Positions 48,601 to 63,600 of a DNA stretch of 64,000 nucleotides are shown piece by piece. The translations under genes were made by a program, and so were the position numbers. How positions within the stretch are numbered: the first letter of the stretch is position 1; the number at the start of each line of letters is the position of its first letter. The stretch comes from Rhyacophila brunnea (lineage: Eukaryota; Arthropoda; Insecta; Trichoptera; Rhyacophilidae). The DNA lies in assembly GCA_022495005.1 (NCBI GenBank), contig JAGYXB010001412.1:1054001-1118000 (forward strand), in the 5' to 3' direction. The notes below the pieces were generated by a model. It was not told the DNA's origin. It saw only the letters and a list, made by a program, of their open reading frames with translations, and ran no database searches.

Positions 48601-51600
48601 AAACCCTGCGAAAATCAAGCCATGATAGATAATAGTCACACAAATACTCGTCTAGTCGTTTATCTATAAATATTTTAAAGTATGCAATTAAATCATACAT
48701 AACTTCGAATATTTTATAGATAACATAATATTTTTATCTATTATAGTTTGTTTAGGCGGGGCTTAATGAATTTAAAAAATGAACCAACAATATATTGTGT
48801 AATATGTATTCTTAATCCAACGAAAACAAATAAGTGTGGATGAAAAAGTGTGCACAATTTTGTCGTACCGCTCAAAATATACCAAAGCTATTATGGTTTG
48901 CTTTAGGCAGGGTTACATTGGACGCTAAAGACGCGCCCAGCGCGTAACGATTAGGTGGCCATTCGATATAATTAACATGATATTTAAAAACTAACCAATA
49001 CCATCTGTAAAGTGTAGTCTTAGTTCAATAAAAATCTTAACAGCCTACCTCCACTCTTCGCTACTGGTACCTATTCTCTTATTGGTTTTGCCATTTTTTA
49101 TCTGATTTTCCTACTCATATAGATACTTGCTGCATCTCATTATCATATAGATACTTGCTGTCCACAGGTAAAACAAGTATTGTAAATTTGGGAGCGTTTT
49201 GGGTCCATACCTCTGCTTTCAAAATAGTCAGTACTTTTTTGATAAATGCAATGTGATTAGTATTGAACCTATTTCATGGTCTACCGTTTTAAATGAAAGT
49301 TTTTGGCACTTTCGTTTCACAGTTCATTGTTGGAGTATCTACGTTGTTTTTTAAGTAACAAGCGACTTGAATTAATGTTATATTTCGCCGTATTACTCAA
49401 ATCTCTTTCCATTTTCAGCGTCACGTCTCTTTAAAAATGTCAAGTTATTTCTTAATTGTTTTATAGGTGAAAATTCATCAATCTAATAATTTCGTAGAAT
49501 AAAATTTCACCTGGTCATTGCACGTTCAGAATAAAACAAAGTTTGACGTATGTTTGGTTGATGGGTATGGAAATTAATAACAATGATCTTTTTAAGCTTC
49601 AAAAATTATTCTGTTACGTGAACGGGATGATCTTAGATTAATTACAGTACGATTTCTTGATACTTCTGTGTATGGCAAACGCCTCTTTGTGTTACATAAT
49701 ATTTAAATACATTTAAGGTTTTTAGTAAAATGTTGAAAAATACCTTCTTCTATTAGAGACAGTGATGCCAACCGTACTATAATTATAGTACAATACTATA
49801 ATTTTAATTCTGCGAAAAATGTAAAATGCTATAATTTTACGCCAAATGTACCAAAATACTATAATTTTAAAGGATTCAAGACGAAAAATGTTCCTGTACT
49901 ATATATTTTTCAGAAATACTATAATTTTTACGCCTTTGTATTATAATCAGCATAGAAAAATATGGCAACACTGATTAGAGATAGATCCTAAATATATGAA
50001 ATTGGACGCAAGGAAGGACATCTGGTCTACTGATTAATTTAGCTACAAGTAACTTCGCATTGCAGTTTCTTTTGAAGAGTACTTGATTACATAATATCAT
50101 ATGATGCAGATATTTGCCAAAATATGCCTTAAATACTTTAAATTATTAAATTCGACATTTTAAACATCTCACATATTGTCATATCAATGCAAATTTAGCT
50201 GTAAATACATGTGGAAGATACTTCGTCGTTAATTCTATGTCGGTAGCCAAAAGCAATATATTTGCCATGATTTTGAATGTCAATAACCAATATAACCATA
50301 CGTTAGATTTTCGAAAATCGAACCATCTGTCTAATATGACATGCGTATAAGACTCCTTCTATCCAGAGAAAAATTCTTTGGTTTTAAGCAAACTTTATTT
50401 CATCGCATACCATTACTAATTATTGTCCCCGTATGCAATTATTAAGCTTTTTAACATCCGCGTAATGCCCAGTATGTACCTCTCCATATCGCGCTGTGCT
50501 ACTCCTGAGTTTTTACACCTCTCATTTACGGATAGTAATCCGCAATAGTTGTCGCACGAATATAATATGATCAGTGATCACCCTCCGGTTGGGAGTGTTT
50601 GCAATACAGGTCCAGTGGGAAGTTATTTTTGAAGACATTATTTAAACGAAAAGTCTTAAACCACTCCTATATTCACGAGTCCGTTTGTACCCGCAGAATT
50701 TCCTCTCAAATGTGCAATTAGTATCCATGATAGTTTCCGTATGCTATAACTGTAGGTATGCCGGTTTTATAGAGTCAAATTGTTTTCGTTGGATTCATCT
50801 TCACCATCACGGATGTAGAAATCGCAAGATTGCCATTATAGTCATACTTTCGCGCGGCTCGTAAGGTCTAGGTCGATTACGTCCATCTTATAATCGCCCG
50901 ATGATAAATGTATTATAACATAACATTATTATTTTACGTACTTGAATGCGTAATATTGATTTTTTTTTATTATTTTTTGATACGTTCATGAACTGTCTGG
51001 TTGCGTAACATTAAAAAAAATATATAAAATCATTATCTCTGTACAAAAAATACTCGCACAGAGAGTTTACAATAAAAAACTAGTTATAACCGAATCTCAC
51101 AAATTTGAATCTGGTTTTTTCGTCTCGTTGTTTGCATACTATCTTTTTATACCTATTACTTTTTTTTAATATTAATTATTTATCTCCTTGTATTAATTTT
51201 ATTTTTTTAAACAGTGTTCAAGTATACATGATCCTTTCATTATATTATTTATGGTACATTTATTGCTAGGTTTTAATTTATAGACATGCATGTATTCTTT
51301 TTTCAAATAATGACAGTTCTTTTATTATATTAATAATATCTTCTTGTGATATTATGTTAGCTTGTGATGACAGGTTATGGCAAACGTTATGAGAAAATAA
51401 GAGGAAAAGAAGTTGTATCCAAGAGTTAAAATGAGAATTACAATTTTTAGCACCTAGTTTATTTTAAAAGATTAATATTATAATCATGGTGAAATGTTAA
51501 ACACGTACGTCGATGCCAGTGTTACTATGATTTGCGTTGGTTGGACATTACTAGCATTATATTATTATCTGCTGTTGAGCGGAATTTACTATATTTGTGC

Positions 51601-54600
51601 AGTGCTCATTGTCAGTAATAATGGGCATATTATACCAAGTCCATGGTGCTTATTTGCGAATTACTATGGTAGTGCTACTTGTTGAATATTTTCGCAATAA
51701 ATACTTAATTATTTTTTTTCAATAAGTATGTAATAATCATCATTTTCTACAAACAGTTGACCACATTGGACTACTTCGAAGTATGACCAATAACTAGCAC
51801 TATCATAAAATATGATAGTTTTGTGTCACGGCCGACTATAGTAGGCTTTAATATGTGTCACACATTTTATGTGCTAAATTTCGGTGTTAAAAGTAAACGT
51901 AACTGCCAGAATAGGCCCTCCGGTCATATGGTACGATCACAGAACAGATAATAAATAGAATTCCGATAGGGATAGGCTATAGGTATACCAATACAGTACA
52001 TTTTGACATAGGCTTTTGAATGTGTGAGTGTCCTACGAAAATGAACCACGCATTATGGACGTACAATTGTGTGTAATACACCAATATTAAATGAGCGTCA
52101 ATCCATAAACCGAGAGCAGTTGTCAGCATTCGACGTATGACGTATTCTCTACACGTGTTTAAATTTATCCCGTATTCTTCCTTATTCGAGATCGGTTGCC
52201 TGCTTCTCCTTACCCGTTAGGTATTTCAGTTCCCATTATTTCTGAGTTCCCTGACTAAAACGTTGGACTGATTCGACTGCACCAGGATAGGGAGATGTAA
52301 TGCAATATGGTAACTAACCTTTGATAGTCGACGTCACGAAAATAAGAAAAAAACTGCACATTATCCTCTTGGTAACCACATAATTAATACCTACTTACGA
52401 AAGAATTGCATCGTGAAGCTCCACAAGCGACCTCGTGAGTAGTTGGCATAAGCCAAAGAAATTTTACAACATATTGTCTGAAATACATTATTTTGTATCT
52501 TTCCGTTAATTTTTCTTTTTTACAACATTATCCTACGCGTATGCTGACGTCATTGAGGGCAGTTACGGGTGTCTTCCTCTGTCTACTGTTACACATTATT
52601 TTATAATCAAAAATATATAATTCATTATACGCGCAAAAAGTTTTTTTGACGCGGTGCCAATCTTAAAAAAAAATTTTGGTTAATTATAGTTGGGAAAACG
52701 TTTAGCGTACCTATCTACTTATCTGCCCACGGGACAACGAAAGTGAATACCTACACAGGCACTCAGACGGCGCCTTGTTACATAAAATATTATTCATCAT
52801 GGCCACGACGTGTTTTGGGAGTAGTCTATTTATTACGCGTTTTCCATTTCCCAAACGCGTCTGATCACATATGTATGTCTTATATGCATGCACGTTGATC
52901 GTGTTAAGCGCAGTATGTATTTGCGTTGTTACTGTCATTCATCCCTAAGGCCATACGCACCAGTAGCGAAGGGTGGAGGTAAGCTGTTAAGATCCGCCAT
53001 AAAAGGTGCACATTAAACTTTGTTATCTACAGATGGTATTGGTTAGTTTTTGAAAATCAATTAAGCCCTGCCTAAACCAAGCTATAATAGTTTTTGGTAT
53101 ATTTTGGGCGATATGACAAAATTGTGCACACTTTTTCATTCATACTTATTTGGTTTTCGTTGGATTAAGAATACATATTACACATATTGTTGGTTCATTT
53201 TTTTTAAATTCATTAAGCCCCGCCTAAACCAAAGTAGCGATATAAAAAACATTATTCTATCAATAAAATAATGTTCAAAGTTATGTATGATAGTATTTTT
53301 TTACTACTATCTATTATGTAGTATGTAGTCTTATTTCAATGAAAACAAATACTTATGACTGACAAAGTTTAGTGTGTACTATTTATGGCGGCTCTTAAGA
53401 GCCTACCTCCACCCTTCGCCACTGATACGCGATAAACACGGCACGATAGGTAACTGCTGCAAGCTATGTGGATATTGCTGGAATCGAAGCGCGGAGTTTC
53501 TGGGCATAAATATGGGGTTTTCATGGGTTCGTTCTCACAGCCAGCGTGTGCAAATTTTCCATACTAATGATATGGGAAATGCAATGTCTGCGCGACTTGT
53601 ACTCACTAGCTGACCCCAGTGTTTATTCAGATGAACAGCACAAACAGATTTGAGCCAGTTTGAAAATACTGGCGTAAATATTTTGTAATTTATGGATATT
53701 TTTTAGCATTGACGCTTCATCATTAAAATTAACTACTGACATTCTCTTCTCGTTTCGTCACTCATCTTACTGATTCATCTGGTTAAACCGATTGCTGATC
53801 GTGTTCAGTCAATTAATCACTTTGGGTGGGAACATAATTTTAATTGGTGTGACTATAGGCGCATTTGGATATGTGCATGCAGTCGCCGAACTACTGTACG
53901 ACAACATTATTTAGGCGAAAACAGGAAGTCGCCCTTGTCGCGAATAGAATATTTCACAGTGTTGTCATTTTTTGAGAAAACATATCCCGCGAAATTAGGT
54001 TTTAAGTTTATATCAATTCTATTCTCAGTAAGTTTATAAGTACATTAATTTATAAGCCTAATTATTGTTCAATAAATATCAATAGAATTTTTTTTTCAAA
54101 TAATTTCACCTCTTAATTATTACTATTATATTAGGTTAATTAATATAGCGTAATTATTGAATTTGGAAGGAAATGTATCATTGAACCCACATTAACTGAT
54201 AATATTGCTGCAGGTATTTATTAATTAAATAACCAGAACACAAACAGAAATAGACTAAAAAAGTAGAAGTAAAAGATATAACATATTCAATATTATATTG
54301 ATGACTCAATCACATGTTTTATAATTTACAAATGTCTTTATATCGTATTTTTAGTAAAATTGTTGTAGAAACACATACTGTGAAAATAATTTTCTATAAA
54401 TTAAATTATATCCACCTTACATAAATTTTAAAACAATATGTACCTACATACTTATCGGTTTAAAAATACAAGGACAATTCATTAACTAACTAATGATCAT
54501 TTATACTTAATTATTATACGTCTAAAAATATTAATAAAATAGATTACGATACACATAACTTTATAATATACAAACATAATTTCCAGTATTTGGGGAAATA

Positions 54601-57600
54601 TTTCTAGTATTACAACACTGAATTTTGACATACCTGACATGACAGGAACCCGTAAAATGGGCTTGTTGAAAGTATTGTATAGGCTCACCTTTTAAATAGG
54701 ACTCTTTTTCTTCTTCGCAATAAATCAAAAGTTTACTGATAATAATTCGAACATCATTTCGTATTGTGTTAGACATCTTTTGAATATAAAAAGCTTCAAA
54801 TTACGTAAATTGATAGATGCGTCCAATACGAAGTGTCAAAAATGTAATGAAAAATTTGGGGGCGTTCCTAATTTGAAACCGGAAGTTCGATTAGCTGTAC
54901 GTAGTTCACAGATTTGCCACGTAGCCAAGATGAAGTTGCCGGACAATAGTTGGAACATTCACCAAATGTCCATTCTGGTTATTTTTGAGTAAGCTAGGTT
55001 CAAACATATAATATTGGAGTATTTCTTATTCTGTATATATAATTGATGGCTAAGGTCGTACACTACATAATAATGTTGTATTGTATTGGAAGCATTTCTG
55101 CCCATGTTTGTATTATAAATAAATGATATAATTCAATAGATATACAACAGCCTTTTCTATTTAAATAGCATTTATTCGTGATAATTAATGCGTGTTATTA
55201 AAAATACATAATTTTGAAAAACACGTTCTGAGAGAGTATATTATTATAACCAATAGAAAAATCTTTTTTGAAAAAAGTAAGCCGCCCCGACGGGGAATCG
55301 AACCCCGTATCTCCCGTGTTACCATTGTTACCGTGTTATTAAGATTATAATAGATTAATAACGGCATTGTTAGTTTGTACATGATCTGAAAAGCTGTTGT
55401 GGGTACCCTGTTGGAGCCTAGACGAATGCTTTGCGTTGTTAACAAATTAAATATAATTTGGACGGGTCACATCGTATAAAATAGCATTCGGCGAGATCAA
55501 CCGTCTAATACACTTCCGATAAAATAGTAAAAAAATCATAGCCACACTTGTATTTATTTATTCTTACATAATTTTCATCCGCGGCGACACGTGGTTTTGT
55601 GTATGTTATGTAGGTACCTAAAATTGTAAAAAATGTTTGTAATCGCCATTTATATTTTTTTAACCACCTTGCTCACGGGCAGATATGTCTTGGTCTAGAT
55701 TAGGCATGACATGTTCGCAGTGACGTCCCTAGATAAAATGCCGCCCCTAGGCAGCGCCAAAATGCTGCCTCATTTTTTTTAAACACTATTTTTATCATCC
55801 TTTCATGAGTCCAATATCTAAGAAATGTGTTGTATGCATACATTACCAACAAAATATCAGACTAATCGCAAATCTGCAAGTGTGGTCTCTGGTTTCTGGT
55901 CACCAAGGACGTTGAAGGGCAACGGAAGTAAACTAGATATCGTGAACCCGATAAAACCAGTGAGCTGATTTTTTTAATGGAAAGATATTTTCATTATTAA
56001 GTTTATGTAGCTATTTCTATATATTCTAAATGATTTTCCTCGATTTGCCGCCCTTCGAGTAACTGCCGCCCCCAAGCAACGCGCAATCTGCCTACCCCCA
56101 CGGGACGTCACTGCATGTTCGCAAATATTTATTTTGGATAGTACCTAGCCACAAAGTCGCTTAACGGTTTCCGCCGTCAAATTATTAAATTATTCATACG
56201 ATAATCCACCGGTCCGAAATCGCGACGTTTGAAGTTTGAACTCCTCTTCTGAATTATTCAAAGATCAGACAAAGGAAATCTCTCGTCTAAAAATATATCG
56301 CGAGACGTATTAATTCTTATGCCGGCAGCAAAAGCAAACGAGTTTTTGACATTGCAAGTACGCATGGTGAATTAAGCCTTGGACGTCCGAACGACTCTGT
56401 TAAGTCAGTAGGAAGTTCAGAATGTTGTTGGGCAGACCACCGACTTCCTACTTGAGATTGTTACATGTCCGGCTTTGTTATGTTCGCTTCTTGTCAACCT
56501 TTTAACTTAACTGTAGGACAAAGGTAATGCATACAGATATTGTTGGGAAGTCGGAATTTCCCTATAAAAAAGGCAATTCTTTCAGTTTGACGTAACTGCC
56601 ACTTATGTATGCAACATTCAAACGCATACCTACTTATTTCATATAATTAAGAGAAAATGAATGGTCCTAGTGGTATTTTTTTGCCATCACTTTCATACGT
56701 TTAAGCCGCATCTCTATATATGTAGTATAAACACACAATCTTTGGTTTGTACTGTAGGCATCAGAGGCCAAACTAGTATATTGTAATTAATTATCATTGG
56801 AGTTTAGTTACGTTTTTTTTATGTTTTGACATACACTATAACGTATTAATTATTTTAATGTTCACATGATATTTCAAAACATATATGTATACGGTAGGTT
56901 TCTAAACATTCATTATCGTCATCAGCCTGAATCTATTCACTGCTGGATGAAGGCCTCATTTCTCTCGGTCCTGTGCGTTGCCATGCACTTCCGCAGAGTT
57001 TTATCATGTTATCGATCCAGCGGCCTCTAGGTCTTCCTCGCGGACGTTTTGTACCTCTTGCGTACCACTGGATGACTAGATTTGTCCAACGATTGTCCCT
57101 TCTTCGAGCTATGTGTCCATCCGATTTCCATTTGAGGCCTTTAGCGAACTCTATTACATCGCATACCTTTGTCTGTTTCCTTAACCATTAATATTTATAA
57201 AAATATTTCCATCCCAATTGGTAACATCAATGGCAGATTACTACTCTACTTTGGGGAATAGACAACACCGATTGTTCCCGAAGTATTAAATACTTAGCTT
57301 ATTTTATTTTAACTATGTATTTTTAAGTGGATAACGTTGTTGTAACTAACAAACTAAAAATACGCATCTGGCATGTTGCGTTAAATACCATAGCGTTATT
57401 TTCGACATCGCAAACAGTTTAAATTTTCTCATAATTAAGCTAGAATTTTACAAGGTTTTTTGTGCCTTATATAAATCTTATCAATACAATTCAATATTTA
57501 TGTAGTTTTCATACCTGCCTGCATTCATTTATAGTTGTAGATTTCTACTTATGGGTTATTTATTAGTTGGAAAATATTAAACAATTTTATATATATTTTC

Positions 57601-60600
57601 GTGAAAACAGTGTTCATAATACTTATGACCTTTTTTCTGTCAACTCGCCGTGTCATATTGTTGTGACATATTGTCCACGGATAGTCTCCATACGGTTTCG
57701 AATTAAAAATAAGTGGAATTTCTTTTGTACCATCTCCGACATGTAGAATGTAGATGCAGTGGCGAAGGGTGGAGGTAGGCTGTTAAAATCCGATATAAAT
57801 AGTGCACGTTAAACTTTTCAGTCATTCATATTTGTTTTTATTGAACTAAGATTACAATTATTTACAGATGGTGTTGGATAGTTTTTTTAAAAACCAATTA
57901 AACCTTGCCTAAACCAAATAATAGTTTTGGTATGTTACGGGCGATTCGACAAAATAGTGCATACTTTTTCATTCATACTTATTTGTTTTCGTTGAATTAA
58001 GAATACATAGCTATTACCTACACGTCATGTTGTTCGTTAGTTTTTTTTAAATCCATTAAGCCCTGCCTGAACCAAATCATAGTAGATGAAGATAATATTC
58101 TATCTATAAAATATCCAAAATGATAAATGGTTTAATGGCATAATGTTAGATATTTTATAGATAGACAATTATTTTTCGAATATTATCTATTATGGCTTGG
58201 TTTTTTCAGTGTTTAATTGAATTTTAAAAATTAACCAATACCGTCAGACTCAGTTCAATGAAAACAAATACGTATGACTGACAAAGTTTTATATATCTAT
58301 CTATTTATGTCGGATCTTAACAGCCTACCTCCATCTTTCGCCACTGGTAGATGGTATACTCTTAAAACGGTGTCCAGGTAATCAACATATTCTCAATAAT
58401 TATCGTTGGGAAAAGATTTATTTATATACTTGATCGAGATATTCTTCATACTCTGTATTACGATCGTATCGTTAGAAGCCAGGTATCTTAATATATTATG
58501 TATATCTATTGGATTAAACAGTCGCGCGGATTAGCCACCATCACCGTACATTTTAAATTTATTTAATGAATGTCATGCTCGTTTGCTGAAGTTTTGTAAT
58601 AACTGTTTGAAATTCATTTTAGAAAGCAGTTGCTTCTATTTGATAATGGCTGGTAGGTGTGCATTAAACCTGACGGGATTTACTAATCTGATGTTGCAAT
58701 TATAATTTTAGAATGTTCGTTTCTGACGCTGTGGGTCGCGGGTTCGAATCCTGAGTTGTCTGGCGAATTCATGTCGTGTTTTTGTTTGGATGCAGAATAT
58801 GTGGTTAATATTTTATTTAATAATAATAAACCGGTTCTTCTAAAAAACTGTTTTTAAACCTTTAAACAAATACATGATTTTTTAATTGATTTACTTTGAT
58901 AATAATACACAGTCGAACTTGGTTATTACGAGGAAGATGGGACCGACTGAATTTGCCCGTTATAAGCATTACTTATTATATCGTTATATAATATTTTACG
59001 CACCACGTTCTATTTAAGCATAGAACGTAAAAAATCTGAAAACCATCGCAAAAATCCCCGAAACAAGCATGGCATTCATAAACTACAAAAGAAGTTGTTT
59101 ATTGTAATGAAGTGCTGAGCCGCCGGCGCTGGTTGGTAGTTACCTACTGATTTCACAAAGCTTGGATTTTTACATGCAATTTCAACCACATGCGTGGATA
59201 CTTTTTCAATGTTGTCGGCAAAAACACTAATTAGGTACAGACACTTAACTGGTGTCATAAACGTAATCCGATCCCGGCGGCATCGGTCTAGTTAACTGTC
59301 CGGTCGGATTTTATTGCTTAGGGTCGAAAATTTTGTTTTTAAACGATTGACACATCAATATTTTTGCCCGGTATACCCGAGAAGTAGCTCGTTGTAAAAG
59401 TGAATAAATGTATGGAGAAAACCATAAACTAAAATGTTAACGAATGTTTCCTCATTACATCCGAGATCTCGCTATTTTCGTGATCGTAATAACCAAGTTC
59501 GACCGTATGTTTTTTCTGTTTTTAAAACAATAACCAGTATCCACTAATCACAAACCTTATTTTATCATACCTACAAAACAAAATATATTGTTGTCGAAAA
59601 CACAGAATTATTTATGTTTTTTTTTTAATGAATTCAGTAGCCATGACATACTATAATGACTAATGAGTAGTAAAATTAATTATTTAAATATTTAATTAAA
59701 TTTCGTAATGCTCTTATATGAATGACGTGACACTGTGTAGTCATGATGCCATTCCTCAGTCCAATGAAATTCACTGCTACACACCCACCTTATGATAACT
59801 ATAATTACAAATTTACATGATTTTTCTCTTCTGGCTTTTGTATCAAAGTTTAGTTTCGGTGGAGTATTAAAATCAGCTAAGTATATATTTTATAAGAAGT
59901 TGATTATTATTTATCACTGTATTTATCACATAAAAATGAAATGTGAGCAAAACACGTGTAAGTAATAAGTTTTTATTCGTGGTGAATTAATACATGTTAT
60001 ATAACAGTGATGGCGTACCTATGGCATGTGAATGTTTTATTTTTAAGAGAGAAAAATAATTACCTAAGTAGGTATATATTTTTTTTAATTTTACAAATAA
60101 ATATAAATGAAATATAAAAAAAATGGAAATAAAAATATTCAGTCAACATACCTAATGAAACTTATCGGCAGTCAAATTTCAAATAAACAGCTGCTTGTTA
60201 TGTTGCCTCAAAAATAATCGATAAAAATGGAAAACCGTTCAGTGATGGGGAATATATGAAAGAAGTGAGGTTAAAATACTCCCATGATCTCTTTGAAAAT
60301 TTTGAAAACAAGTAAAAAAATATTCAAAGAACAAAAGATATGGCTTTGGCTAGAAACATGGTGAAGAATCTCAAGAACTCAATTTTAATTTTTAAACCTT
60401 TTTAATAGAATTCTTGAAAACTATTTTTCCCCATGAAAAACTGCTCGGCACGTCAGACAGTTGAAAAATAATATTTGGCAATTTTTGGCATGCGTACGTA
60501 AAAAGGTTTGCCAAGCCTGTTATATAGTAAAGTTATCATGGATTACCACCAAGTAAACGCTGAATCTTTTGAAAACGGTGGGTGGTGCTGGAAACGAGTT

Positions 60601-63600
60601 AAAAATATTGCAGCTTCCTAGTCAATTACAAACTCCAAAATAAAGTTTTACCAAACAGTCAACCGTTGACTTAATATATGAAAAATGTTTGAGAATTTCA
60701 TGTTTACATATAGTGTCACTGCTTTACCAATTCCATACATATTTAGCAATAATGGTCTATCCACTGTTGAATGAACATTGGCCAAACTCCTTTATTTTTT
60801 CTTGGTCCCTAGTTATTGGCAAACTTGATGAGTTCATCGATCCAGCGCGATCTAATGTGCTCCGAGTACAACAGCCGTAGTTGTGGTTATTAATTTGGTC
60901 AGCGAATCAGTGTCCTTTCTACATTATATCCAATATGCACTTTTTATGCCACGTAGCGCTACACATAATGTTTGTGTTTCTCTTACATTTATAGTATGAA
61001 TACGTTAGCACTAGTAACACACTTAATGTATATATTATATGGTAGTCCAATTTAAAGTAAAATTGCAGCTTGTTTACAATTATTGTCCATAGGTGGTGAC
61101 ATTGCATGTTTCAGGATATATTTGACCCTCCCTGACCCCATTGCTACATTTCGGCACTAAAAATTTTACTTTCAGTCTAAACTTTGTCACAATTTAGAAA
61201 CCTTTGCATTTTGTTATAAATTATCTATTTCTTCAGTATCCATGTCACTTAGGAGAAAAAGTGATAATATTATTTGGTCAGTTTCGTAATGTCACATTTT
61301 CTATAATACAGTAGGCGCTCGGTAATTCAGCACCCATATTTTTTCACCTATGCCGGATTATTGGATTTCCATAGGAAATAATAAATAATCTGTCAAGGTC
61401 GGGCACCAAACTGCCGAGCGAACGGCTCTCTGCTCTGTAATGTGGCAGTTTAATGTGGAACCTGCCGGATTATAGAGCAGGAGAGCTGCACAAATCATCA
61501 TTTTATAATATGAGATCACTATTAGGATGTGACATCGTATATGGATAGCCCCTTAATCTAAAACATACTGAGTTACTTTTATACGTGGGAAATACGAGTG
61601 ACTTATCTGTCATTTCCATGATTAATAATATGAATTCATTTAATTTATTTTTGAACTGGCAACAAAACTCACCTTTTCGCTTTCCATTTTTTAGAATCCG
61701 GGTCATTCTTTCATTGATAACACATAGCATTTTAATTCAACTCAATGTTATCAATTAATTATTAATGGTGAATATATATTTTAGGACAGTAGACAGATAC
61801 ATTGCTTGAAATGAATAGATTATTTTCTTCCACATCAGTTCATTGGCTTCATTGACAGGGCATTTCTTTATTTATTTATTGTAGAGTTACAAAGTTACAT
61901 TGATTGATAATTAATACAGTCTTAATAATTACTATCCAAATAGCATATCTGTGACCCGTAATATCACGCATATAGTACTAAGCGTGTAGGTATTATTTAA
62001 ACGTGGAATTTCAGTTGGTTTCGTAAACAGACATATGTTTAGCTATCTTTGGTATGTTTTAAGTGAAGGCTAGATGCTCATGCTTTACGACAATCTTACC
62101 TGCGCAAACCGGTTTGTATCGGGAAACCCGTGTGTATGGACGGGAAAACGGAAAAGCGCTGTAAAGGTATATACCGCGCAGACAAGTCGCTGCCGTCTAG
62201 CCGGCATTAACGATCACACGGTATGTGTGTATAAGGGCATGTTTACACGGGCTTAGTACTAATCATCAGTACTGAAGCACTAATACTGGCATGTGTTAAT
62301 TGTTGAATTCTAATGTTTATTACTAATTTGACCTGTTTACACGTGACGGTATTAGTGGGAGAATTAGTGAGTACTGACGATTATCATTAAATAAGTCTTA
62401 AAGCATTGGAGAAGACACTTTACTAGGCGATTATTTATAGCTATTTTAATAAAAAATAATTTCATATCATAATATAAGTACGGCCCCACGATGGCCGAGC
62501 GATAACGTCACGGCTTATAATGTAATGGGTCCCAGTTCTGGGAAATTCACATATTGCTTTTAAATGTGTGTTTGGAGTCAGACTATATTGAACATGTGGT
62601 TAACATCCATTACTCATGAAAACAAAAAAAAATCTGTCGATACAACCTCTACTCCAGGGACCCATATTGTGATCGTCTTAGGTTTTGTACATGGTGTAAT
62701 GTTATATCAGTAACAGATTGACAGGCATTGATATGAATATAATGGAATAGTTGTTGTAATATATCTATTTACAGATGCACTGTGTCATATTTACCACCAA
62801 TACTCAATCAATACTAAAAGACTGTAATAATCAGTATGCAAATATTTATTGAATGTGAATTAAAGTCGGTATTGCCAAATGGGTATACTTAATAATGTTT
62901 TCTATTTTCAAATGTTTCTAAATATGCATCAGTATAGTAGAACTAAAGCGGTAGTCTGTATTTTAATATGTCAGGCGGCTTGTGCATGAATCTACCATAT
63001 TATTATCTTGAGAAAACATTTCAGTCTAAAAATAAACCTTGAAATATTCCAATGTCACTCGAAAACAAGCTCTGGCACAAAATTATTTTGATTTAAACGA
63101 AATTCATTTTGTATCTCCAGATCATTTCTGCCTGTTTCTACGGGATTTATATTGTTTTAAGATAAACAATGAATTTATATTGCAATATTTAGTATGTTTT
63201 ATTTAATTTAGTCGATAAAGCAGGATGAGATACATACTTTAAACACATTCATAATGATTCATCTGAAAATCGACCTAAATAGATATCAATATAATATGTA
63301 TCATGATTTAATAACAATCACATTTTATATAACGTGGATGGCAGCTGTCACCTTCTCTAAACTTAATCAATGCGTTGCGATCAATCATAGGAAATGATAT
63401 GTATTTTCAGTGCAATAATGAATCTGAATACAATATATGATGTTTATAATTTGTTGCTCAAGTAGGGGTTCCCTAAGATTTAAAAAAAATATTTTAAAGG
63501 TAAAACGAGCTCTGTGAGTTAATAACTAATTGATATTTTTGTTTTGTCCACAGCACCGGTCCCCCGACAGGGCGGTGTTCAGATCGGCAGCAGCCTTGGC

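Noticed and set aside
51494..51685. Hydrophobic 63-codon frame
   Set aside because: AT-rich sequence easily gives hydrophobic frames. No splice sites, family or repeat copy supports it.
55278..55350. Complete tRNA gene
   Set aside because: Only the T-arm half is present; no D-arm, anticodon arm or complementary acceptor strand could be placed.
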